Of a stretch of 64,000 bases of DNA, positions 55,412-64,000 are shown one piece after another. Source of the stretch: Hericium rajendrae (taxonomy: Eukaryota > Basidiomycota > Agaricomycetes > Russulales > Hericiaceae); assembly GCA_033439255.1 (NCBI GenBank), contig CM065889.1:1240001-1304000 (forward strand). Reading direction: 5' to 3'. Every line of letters begins with the position of its first letter. Within the stretch, counting starts at the first letter, position 1. Under the pieces are notes generated by a model. That model had not been told where the DNA came from. It was given only the letters and a program-made list of their open reading frames with translations, and did no database searches. The position numbers were made by a program, and so were the translations under genes.

Positions 55412-56232
55412 TGATACGCCTCAAGCTGTGTTCAGCAACGTTAGACCTCATCTCACCATCTTCCATGCAGTTCCCCTTCACTTCCATCCAGCTTCCAGCT
55501 CCTCACCCACCAACCTCGCTCAGAGCGGTGATGTCCCTCATCTCAGGAGTTGTCAGCTACTGCAGGCCTCACCGAGGTTTCCTCAAGTTCGCTCCAGGTC
55601 GTCCTCAGCGGTTTTGGTGAGCCAATCAGGTTGCTGGCATTATGGTACCGGGTCTGTGTTGTACAGGATGCCTGGATGCCGCCTTTTGATGGTTTCGGAC
55701 CATAGATGTACCATAGAGCAGCCGAGTCCGAGATCGCCCGAGACCGCCAAGGGCGAGTTTCTTACTTGTATGGTAGACAGAGTCCCAGCTTCGAATAGAA
55801 CCCCCCAGTGCACCGTTCCCCCTCAGAGCTCAGACCTCAGAAGTCCCTCTCACTGTTGTTCTCATCGTTCTCTGGACTTTAGACAAGTCCGCCCTCTTTA
55901 GGCCAGTCCGCCCGCAGCGTCGTTCGTCAGATTCAGTCATATCAGCCGCTTTTCAGTCCTTTTCTCTAGGATTTGTCCGTCGTATCGGAGACCCGTGTGT
56001 CTCGTCGTTCTCCTTATCATTCTACAGCCGTTCCTCATCCTTCCCAGCCGCTTATCACCAGGTCGCCTCAGACTCGCCCTTAGCGAACCAGTCGTTCCAT
56101 CGTTCCTACTGCAGTGACCCTCAGCTGCCCTCACCTCACTCCTCACTTGAGATACTTGGTCCCCTCGCACCCCCCGGTACTCTGTTGGTTTTGGTTTTGG
56201 CTGCCGCCTCCATTCCCAGGGTCCACACATCA
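55412..56232 (+). repeat. 3' LTR of the inner retrotransposon
   Basis: 821 bp, almost identical to 51028-51848, followed by the GCGG duplication. Confidence 0.9.
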
Positions 56233-56631
56233 GCGGCACCCCAAACGGAGCCGATTAATCCCAACTTAGATGCACAGTCCTCTCAACAAGACCCTATCCA
56301 TCACGGTCCTAATACTGTCACTCCTACCGATATTTCTTCACCCTCTGCACCATTCTCGTGGGCTGACGAGGCAGAGTCTCTTCCGATTTTGCTCACCCCA
56401 CCTCTCTGTTCAGTGCCACGCCGAGATTTCTCAGCTTTGCATTCCCATTCCACAGCCCAGCCATTTGGATCCATACAGCGACGAATACATCGTTCTCAAC
56501 GTCACCGTGTTCAAGTCCCACCAGTTTGTCGATATCGGACACCGCCATCTACCTTATCATCTTGGCGCTCATTAATACAGCCCGCACGTTCTGCTCATTC
56601 AGTGCAACATAATGTTTCGAACCTCGATTGA
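56233..56631 (+). CDS. GX3-repeat protein of the outer element, C-terminal part
   Basis: After removal of the inner element and one GCGG, the frame of 48561-51027 continues (VVDA then APQTEPINPNLDAQ) to a TGA at 56629-56631. This tail is Ser/Pro/Arg-rich (RRIHRSQRHRVQVPP) and could bind nucleic acid. Confidence 0.65.
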   Translation, partial: AAPQTEPINPNLDAQSSQQDPIHHGPNTVTPTDISSPSAPFSWADEAESLPILLTPPLCSVPRRDFSALHSHSTAQPFGSIQRRIHRSQRHRVQVPPVCRYRTPPSTLSSWRSLIQPARSAHSVQHNVSNLD

Positions 56632-56756
56632 AACTCGGACCCTCGACTTTCAGAGCTCTCTCGTGTCTTGCGTGGACTTGGGTGGGTTCATTCATTGTTT
56701 TCTTCGGGTCAGGGTTTAGAGGCAACGCGGACGTTGCCATGTCGGAGGGGGGCACA

Positions 56757-56923
56757 TGGAGTGGGGAGCTGAGGCTCCCACCCTCCAGAGGTTGGGTCAG
56801 CAGCAGTGGTTAGCCGAGAGCTTAGTCAGCATAGCCCATGTCCATAGCATGTCCAGTAGCTAGTCTTAGCATCAGCAGTCATCTGCGTAGCCTTCGGGCA
56901 TAGAGTCAGTGTAGCCCACTCCA
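56757..56923 (+). repeat. 3' LTR of the outer retrotransposon
   Basis: 167 bp, identical by eye to 48117-48283. Confidence 0.9.
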
Positions 56924-58203
56924 GCGTGTGTGCTGAGAGACAGGCGGCGACCTTGGGCTATGCCCGGGGATGTTGCATGCCCGCAAGTGCGCACTGGACA
57001 CACTGGCCCGTGCGCGCCTGTCCATCGCGTGTTTGGGCATATCCTGCGAGTGTCGGCGTGTGTCCCGGCATGTTTGGTGCATGAGCAGACATGTTGAGTG
57101 TGTGGAGGCCCCCGTGGGCATGGACGGCCGGGGGCTGCTGGGGCACGTGAGAGGTACGGTCGAGCGCGAATGGCACCAGATGCATGGGAATGGGAAAAGG
57201 GAGGGCATGAGAAGAAGTACACAAGACACACAAAGAGCACGTAGGAGCGCATGTGCAAGAAGAGAAAGGAGAGTGGGCAGGAGAGTGTGTAGGTGCAGGG
57301 AGAGAGGCCACGAGCAGTGGCACAGCTCGGAGAAAGCTGAACGGTGGTGGCTGAAGCCCGAGAAGCCCGATGTTCAAGGAGAGGAACATGCACCTATGAT
57401 GTGGAAGGGACGTTAGTTCCAACTTCAATGGCGAGCATGTACATAGAATAGAATGAACTTCGTGGACAAAACATCAGATGATTCCATGCAAACGACAAGT
57501 CACAGTAAAGAGAATACTGTAACCATAAACAATCCCAGTTGATAGGTTGCGTATTGCATGCTTCATTCCCTCGAGATTTGCCAAATCAGTAGGACGAGAT
57601 GTTTTTAAGAGATATCAGCAATGTATTACCAAGGCATCATATATTTTGATAGGGCTTTGAGAGCTGAAGACTCGAACTATCTCGAAAGTCTGACCTTAAA
57701 CTGCACAAAACCATGTACCTGGCCCAGATCCCAAAGATCGGGGCCACCAAGAAATATAATAAAGTCGTTTCACATTGCTATAAGATGCCCCAATACAATG
57801 TTATGTACCGATATATAGTAAGAGACGGATGTGTTAAAGAAATGCAACTCGAATCTTGTGTTTGGTCATGGCAGATGCCTCGATTTGAGCTCGACGCGTT
57901 GGACAGTATATGTAAGCACCGTGCATTTAGTATGTGATGCATCGTGTTTCACCCGTCTTTCTCCTGTACTTCCTTCATTTCAAACGAAAAATCGTATATA
58001 CCTTTCGGAGCTGCATCTATACATACGTTATTATTGATAGCATTTGATCGAATTTATTACTGCTTGAATGCCGTGTTTGACAAACTTCGTCAACATGTTC
58101 GGCAATTGCCGTTTGGTGCTCGTGGCTGAGCCCATCCCCTTCGTCCTCCTCAGTCTCCTCTCATCAAGCAGGGATTATGTAGGATTCTACAGCCCACAAA
58201 TTC

Positions 58204-58455
58204 GTAAGTTTTCCATTCTCACTCTCATTCGTTTGGTGAACTGACTAAATCTTTCTTATCTCAGCCATGTTGACACGGCACAACAAGGCTGCAAAACGAG
58301 CCGCACGCCCGTCTACACACCTCCATGCTTGCAAATGCACTCCCGACATCGCCTGCATGCCCGCACGGATGCAAGATCGCACTCACATCCTCACGCCCTC
58401 ATGCCTATGTGCTACACACTTGCAGAACGACTCCCCGGTGTCCATACGCCAGTAG
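58204..58455 (+). other. Leader intron and 62-codon frame in element B
   Basis: Same arrangement as 40385-40134 in element A: 61-nt intron (58204-58264), then ATG at 58267 and a frame to 58455, identical in sequence. The following GC-rich sequence has long overlapping frames in both copies; none is recognisable. Confidence 0.35.
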
Positions 58456-59507
58456 CCCCGTGCACGAATGCTAGGACCCCGCCAGCAATGCGCATTCGCG
58501 CCAAGCATCGCCACCCCCGCAGCATGGTCGTATGCCCATTCCACCTGCTCCCTTAGTATGTCCAGCTCCCGAACGTGTATATTGGCACGCTGCATGCGCA
58601 GCAGTACATGGACGACCAGCGGCCTTGGCGGCTGCTCGGACATCATCTTGGTGCAAGCAAAGCAACACCCGCATGTCCACACACCAGCAGCATGCGTGCG
58701 GGATCAACGCCACACATTCCTACTCAACATCCTGCATGTGCACGTTGCCCGACTGTATTTCCTTCGCCGGGCTGCCCGCCGACCCTATTCCATCCCATGC
58801 CCATGTGCCGCATGCCGTGCCCACATCTTACTCACGCCCCGGCCCCTTTCACCGCATGCATCAGGCTCCATGACATGCGTGCGGCACGCAAAGAGGTGCA
58901 TGCACAGCCTGCGTGCCATGCCTGCAGAGCTGCGGTGAATGCACATCGCGTGGAGCTTGCAGGGAGCGCGGACTGGGAGTGGCGGGCGTGCTGGGAGCGG
59001 GATGCTGCAGTCATGTTGGGAGCCGGAGTGGCAGGCATACATGGCGCAGATGGCAGGAGGTAAATGCGCAGCGGGCGGGATCCGTAAGCATGCAGTCGGG
59101 ATCGGCAGGCACGCGGGATGGGATCAATGGTGGGCACGGACAGCAGGTGAGCCGACCTGCGCTTCGGCAGTAGCGACGATGCATTGATGGCTGAGATCCT
59201 TACGATCTCGGCTGATATGTTTTTCATATAATAACATACAGTTTCCGTGCCTTAATAAAAGTGGCTGTATATCGTGGGCCAGCTTAAGTAATAAAGTGCA
59301 AAAATAGCCGAAGGGACCCTAAAGGTATCAATGCTTAGTAATCAGCCCCAGCAAGCCTGCTGGCTAGCAGTGTAGTAGCATCTAAGTAATAGCTAACTAC
59401 AGTAGCCTATAGAGTGTTAACTAAAGTACTCACTTTACAGTTAATCTGGTAACTATACTGTAGCTATTTAATAAGGGTTTAGTACTACTAGGTAGGTAAC
59501 TACAGTA

Positions 59508-59618
59508 CAAAAGGCAAGCAAGCTACTAGGATAGAATGTCCACAATTATGCAAACCAACACAAAAGAAGATAATTCTAAATCAGGCTGCACTGGCAGCTT
59601 CCTTCTCTAGAATGTCTA
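59508..59618. other. Short unassigned spacer
   Basis: About 110 bp between element B and X4; nothing recognisable. Confidence 0.4.
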
Positions 59619-60523
59619 CATCTGAAAAATCTGAAATCTACATAGCTGCCAGCCAATGCTATGTCTGATTTTATAGTGCTATGGCTGCTATGTAGTTAGG
59701 CCACACAGCTATACAGGACTATGGTAGCTATGGTAGCTATCATAGTCATTGGTGACGGGTATATAGTATTACATAGTAATAAGACATTACTATGCCTGCT
59801 ATGTAACTTATGTATTTTTAGTCTCCCTCTATGTATCCTATAGATGCTATGTTCCATACAGAGCTTCAGTCTGCTATAATATCTACAGTTGGTGTAGAGT
59901 CTATGATTTTGATATTACACTCAAAACAGGTCAAACTTGATTATATTAAACTACTACTACAATCAAGTATACTAAGTTACACGCATGCCCGTGAGGTGTG
60001 ACAAGACATGCACACGCCAGGGCACGACTGGTGTGCGCGACACTGCATGCGAGGTGCAATGGTGCATGCGAAGGTACGCAGGAGTGCACGTGCTGTGGCA
60101 CCCATGCACGATAGGGCGGGCCTGCACTATGCAGCAGGCCTGCGCGTGGGAGATGCAGAGTGTGGAGTCCATGTGCCTGGCATGGGGTCTGTGTGTCTGG
60201 TGCGGAGACGTGCGCGAGGTGCAGAGACTGTGCGTGAGGCACGGGGGACCATGTGCAAGGCGCGGGGGATGTGCATGAGGCGTCAGTGGCGGCAGGCCCG
60301 TGCGCGAGGCACTGGGCTGCCGCAGGCCCATGTGCGATGTTGAAACCTGCACGTGAGAGATGCGAGGTGCACCGAGGGCATGCACGAAGCATCGGGGGCA
60401 GCGGGCCTGTGCATGAGGCATGCACAAGGCATTGGGCTGCAGCGGTCCATGCGCGAGGCGCTGGCTTGTCCCGGGCTGGTGGGTGACATGGCAGCCTGCA
60501 CGCAGGAGATGCGAGGTGCACGA

Positions 60524-63484
60524 CATCTGAGAAAATAGAAATTTATATAGCAACAAGTCCTCTTATGAGTCCTATGGGTAAGCTATAGAGGCTATGTGGC
60601 TAACCTATCTAGCTATGGAGGGCTAGGAGGGCTATGATAGTCCCCATAGCATGAAGTCTCAAAGCCATAAGGTGACATAGCCTTTATAGCCAGGAGTGCC
60701 ACATACATAGGACTATCATACTTAGTAAGGGAAGCTACATGCACTATAGCTACTATACCCACTATCATAAATCATGTAGGCACACAAGACATGGAATCAA
60801 AATTATATTATATGCAGAGCTAGACTATGACACAGGGACCACAAAATCGAGCAGACTAGCAAGGACAGGCTCCAAATGGACCTCGCATCCTCATGCACCT
60901 TGTGCTCACCGGTTATTGCATATGCGCGAGTTGCCGCGGTCATATATCGCCGTGCGCAGGGTGAGGCAGTCGTGTGCGGGGTGGAGCGTCGGCACACGAT
61001 CATGGACGGGACGGGGCAGGGTGCGCCGACCGTGCATGGCCGCGCGTGAGCTAGCGTGGCCATGCGCAGACTCTTGTGGGCTGCGTAGTCGTGAGCTTGC
61101 ATACGAGAGCTGGCACAGACATGCCCGTGCCCTAGGTCCTCCCGCGTGCCGTTGTGGGGGCAAGCGCACATCTGCGAGGCCAGGCACGGTCACATACTCG
61201 CATGCAAGAGTTCACGCATGATGCTGAAGGGCGTTCGCGGTGTGCGCGTGCAGCGAAGACCTCCCGCAGGCTTGCGACTGTGCATGGCTGCACATTGGCA
61301 TGGACATGTGTGGTCACGTGCTGGTGAGGCCGTCTGCGGGCATGCATGGCCATGCGCGCTCAGCCATGTGTCGTGGTCGCGAGGTGTCGTCGATGCCGCA
61401 GGTTGGCCATGTGATGTAATGAGCCGCACGGACCGGTTGCAGTCGTGTGGGGGCTGTTGATGGCATGAGGATGCAGGAACCGGGTGAACGGCGTACGATT
61501 GCACCTCGTTGCCACAGCAATGAGGCACGACAATGTGGACACAGATGGCATTGTCGTGGAGGTGGGGCTGTGGTGGGCTCGTGGATGTGGGGGTGTCGTG
61601 TCAAAGGCGATGGGCTGTGGTATGCAGGATTGAGGGGAAGCAAGCACAAGTATCGCTCGTTGAACAAGCGATACTCGCATTGTTAGTACGAGAAGGGAAT
61701 GAAAGAGCCTTTTTTTACTTACCTAATGGTTGGCCGCAAGCGTGTCATCGTCGCAGCGGGGTCAGGCAGACAATGTGCTGGGCCCGCATGAACCTGTTGA
61801 CGTGCGGGCATGCAGAGGTGCGAGGTCGGGCAGAGGACGTCGCGCCCCATTGCCACGGCAACGAGGCATGATGACGCAAACACCAACGCCGTGGTCGGTG
61901 AACAGGAGGTTCGTGGGTGTGGGCGTGGGCATGGAGGGTCGACGCGTGAGCTACCGAGCTTGCGTGCATGCGGCCGGGTCTATGTGCAGCTGTTAGTGAT
62001 GCGCAGGGCATCAAGGCTGCCACTGGCGTGTTCGAGAAGGGTGCGGGGTACTGGCGACATGGCGGAAAGAAGGCGATACGGGAGAGGAGGGCAAGGGCAA
62101 GGGAGAGGTGTGTCGCGGGAGTCGAAGAACAAGAGAGCAATACTCTCTGTATTAGTACGAACAATGTACAAGGATACTTAATTTTTACTTACCTTTCACC
62201 CTCTATGTCCCACCAAGACCTTCCTGTGTTTGATCGGACGAGATAGAGAGAGAGAAGAGGGAGGGATAAGGGACGAGGAGAGAGGAGGGTGGTGGAGTGG
62301 TGGTGGTAAGTTGAACTTTGACACGCCTTCGGTGCTTCAGCTACCGAACGCACGTCAGTTCAGATGTTTTAAGCTTCGTAAATCAAATAAAACACTCTAA
62401 ATTCTGAGAAAAAGACTACGAACAGTGTTCTTTTGATTAATCAAATCGTATGAGATGAGTATCTAGTTAAGCTACTCTAAACTACTAGGCAATGGAGTGC
62501 ACTTAGAGAAATCTGGCACTTAACCTCTGACACGAGCGCTTGGCACCGTCCGGCCCGGTCTCAGCAGCCACATTTGGTGCTCCGCTGGCCACGTCTATAT
62601 AAGGCATGCGCGACGTGCTTTCTCTCTCTCTTCCCTACCACTATCATCTCTCGTCTTTTGTCGCTCTCTATTCTCCTACCTTAACTTTCTGATGTTTGGT
62701 AAGTTATTATGATGTTGCTATATTGTTTCATTGTTCACTAACCCTACTGTTCTTTGTAGACTTCTACATTTTTGCTTTTATTATCTTAAGTAAGTCTTAT
62801 GTTTTTTTATATCTGTTTTTTGTATACTAATTTGTTGACTTTGTCTTAAGATTATTTTCGCTTTTTCTTATCTATGATGTAAGTCTTATCTTATATTTTT
62901 TGATCTTTTATCTTTAATTTCTGTCTTATCTTATGTTCTATTTCTATCTTATCTTATCTTTGAATCTTATCTCATTTTACATTTATGTATGTTGTTATTT
63001 TATTTGAAGTGTTGGTCTTTGTATTATATTATAAATGTATAGTGATGCTTGTAGCTTTTGTACTAAATGTGTTGTAATTTAATATTGTTTGAAATATAAT
63101 GCTTTTAAATTTTTGATGTTTTGAATGACAACAAGTCTGAAATTTATAATATATATAAATATTTGAATACATTTTTAGCACTCTGAAGCAGCATACAAGA
63201 CAGAGGTGTCATAGAGTAGATAGCAGCCTTACTAGCTAGGCATAATATAATAATAGAGATATACCACATAGTTAACATAGCTATGATAGTCATTATACAC
63301 TATAGCAGCTATGATAACTATGATAGCTTATACTCTATACTATGATAGCTATGATAGCTATGATAGCTCTATATAGATTACCTCATTACTATGGAGTAGC
63401 TATGTAGAAAAGAGGACTCCTATGGCCCTATCAGAGCTATATAAGCTACATAGTGCCATATACCAGTGGTCCTTTTCTCAGATG
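60524..63484 (+). mobile_element. X-family TIR element, copy X3 (3.0 kb)
   Basis: Ends CATCTGAGAAAA and its complement; GA at 60522-60523 and 63485-63486 is the 2-bp target duplication. Same internal order as X1 and X2. The hairpin plus mini-intron module is present twice (61650-61722 and 62120-62192), suggesting an internal duplication. TATATAAGG at 62596-62604; microexons 62761-62790 and 62851-62878. Confidence 0.8.
62210..62680. promoter_or_regulatory. Putative divergent promoter of X3
   Basis: CT-rich tract on the minus strand (62240-62300), TATATAAGG on the plus strand at 62596, followed by CTTTCTCTCTCTCTTCCC. The block CAGCTACCGAACGCACGT (62338-62356) is shared with X1 (CAGCCACCGAACGCATG). 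Confidence 0.5.
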
Positions 63485-63570
63485 GAGGGGTATGCAAAGT
63501 GTCGGGGGCAGCAGGCCTGTGCACGAGGTGTGCATGAGATGTCGGTGACAGCAGGCCCATGCGTGAGGCA

Positions 63571-63792
63571 CATCAGGAACCCTACAAACTGTCTTATAAA
63601 ATCTTATAAAATCTGATTGAAATCTGGAGAAACTGGTAGCAACATTCAGATTCATCAGGTAGTCAGACACCTAAGACAGGTGTCATCTGTCAGAAATAAT
63701 CAGAAATAACTTATAAGATTTCAGATTTATAAAAACAATCAGATACAATCAGATACATCAGACACAGCAGAAAGTTTGTAGGGTTCCTGATG
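63571..63792. mobile_element. Plavaka-derived MITE (222 bp)
   Basis: Inverted ends CATCAGGAACCCTACAAAC and its complement, with CA at 63569-63570 and 63793-63794. The interior has AATCAGATAC repeats. Third set of Plavaka-type ends in the window. Confidence 0.85.
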
Positions 63793-64000
63793 CACTGGGC
63801 AACATGCGCGGGGCATTGGGCAATGTGTGTGAGGCACGATGGGCGGCTCATCAGGAAAATGTAGAGGTACTATATAGTCCTATCAGAGTTATATAGAGTT
63901 TCTAGAGTTATAGCATTGCCCTTTACTCCATAGCCTATATAGCTAAGGAGAGATGCTATATAGTGCTATAGAGCTCAAGAGAGATGCTATGAAGTGCTAT

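Larger units (their letters stand above)
51028..56232 (+). mobile_element. Gag-only LTR retrotransposon (inner), 5.2 kb
   Basis: 821-bp LTRs (51028-51848 and 55412-56232) begin TGATAYGCCTCAAGC and end CCACACATCA; only one difference was noticed by eye (TATG versus TACG near the start). The perfect 4-bp duplication GCGG lies at 51024-51027 and 56233-56236. Primer-binding site candidate TGGAGCCCACCGCGAGGG at 51852-51869; polypurine tract TTGGGGGGAGAA at 55400-55411. It encodes a gag with a zinc knuckle and no pol. Confidence 0.9.
48117..56923 (+). mobile_element. Non-autonomous LTR retrotransposon (outer), about 3.6 kb plus nested insert
   Basis: Two identical 167-bp LTRs (48117-48283 and 56757-56923) begin TGGAGTGG and end CCACTCCA. 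The flanks GCAT (48113-48116) and GCGT (56924-56927) fit a 4-bp duplication with one change, and the empty site is visible in element A near 41661-41667. A purine tract (GGAGGGGGG, 56743-56751) precedes the 3' LTR. It encodes one long protein but no reverse transcriptase, protease or integrase, so it must move in trans. Confidence 0.85.
47458..59507 (+). mobile_element. Element B: second copy of the 3.24-kb element, split by LTR elements
   Basis: 47458-48116 and 56924-59507 are the reverse complement of element A with only scattered differences. Subtracting the LTR element and its duplication leaves 3.24 kb, the same as A. Unlike A, the flanks (GGGACGA and CAAAAGG) do not match, so B lacks a target duplication. 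Confidence 0.85.
59619..64000 (+). mobile_element. X-family element X4 (left part, runs off the window)
   Basis: The left end CATCTGAAAAATCTG is a diverged X-family TIR, followed by CTACATAGCTGCCAGCC, an 80-bp segment also found at 6068-6150 in Y1. AT-rich GCTATGGTA repeats and a GC-rich minisatellite (59985-60523, resuming 63487-63850) follow. X3 and a Plavaka MITE are inserted in the minisatellite. The right end is not in the window. Confidence 0.55.

Noticed and set aside
48117-56923. A single autonomous LTR retrotransposon spanning both LTR pairs
   Set aside because: Two distinct LTR pairs, each with its own duplication and polypurine tract, show two nested elements; neither has reverse transcriptase or integrase.

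Overview
The window looks like a transposon graveyard from a mushroom-forming basidiomycete (Agaricomycetes). The evidence is 45-60 nt introns with GTRAGT donors and TACTAAC/CTAAC branch points, plus KDZ and Plavaka DNA transposases, a TET/JBP-type dioxygenase gene and RNase H1 N-terminal-like small proteins, families known to be expanded and linked in Agaricomycetes. I see no convincing housekeeping gene, rRNA, tRNA gene or CRISPR array. Almost every kilobase belongs to a mobile element, and most elements are nested in others, so many genes are split but can be followed across the insertions.

Layout. 1-7,092: a minus-strand gene (gene Z), split by a 5.9-kb composite repeat (Y1, 376-6298). 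Y1 carries an inserted TIR element (X1, 2570-5311) and two MITEs. 7,497-8,496: an intact RNase H1 N-terminal-like gene. 9,299-32,712: one plus-strand KDZ transposase gene spread over 23.4 kb. Its third intron holds Y2 with element X2 (about 10.43-15.37 kb). Its fifth exon boundary was hit by a 14.6-kb Plavaka (CACTA-like) transposon (15845-30457). The Plavaka carries its transposase (plus strand), a long accessory gene (minus strand), and inside that gene an apparently intact P-element-like transposon (17950-23272). 32.7-33.7 kb is GC-rich sequence; 33.7-36.1 kb is a truncated Ty1/copia remnant.

36.57-47.4 kb, minus strand: a second KDZ transposase, a TET/JBP-like dioxygenase and an RNase H1 N-like gene, all decayed. 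The KDZ gene is split by a 3.24-kb TIR element (copy A, 39081-42319). An inverted second copy (B, 47458-59507) contains an LTR retrotransposon (48117-56923) encoding a striking GX3-repeat protein and no polymerase. That element is itself split by a gag-only LTR retrotransposon (51028-56232). 59.6-64 kb: another member of the X family (X4) with X3 (60524-63484) and a Plavaka MITE inside it.

How the parts relate. KDZ, TET/JBP and RNase H1 N-like genes form a recurrent neighbourhood. The Plavaka transposase and its accessory gene are divergent partners sharing one promoter. Several MITEs carry Plavaka ends and could be mobilised by it. The X family (X1-X4) has no recognisable protein but a conserved divergent-promoter and splicing architecture, and is the best candidate here for an undescribed element type. 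Older elements carry nonsense codons mostly explained by G:C to A:T changes, whereas the P-like transposon and the two LTR elements look young.
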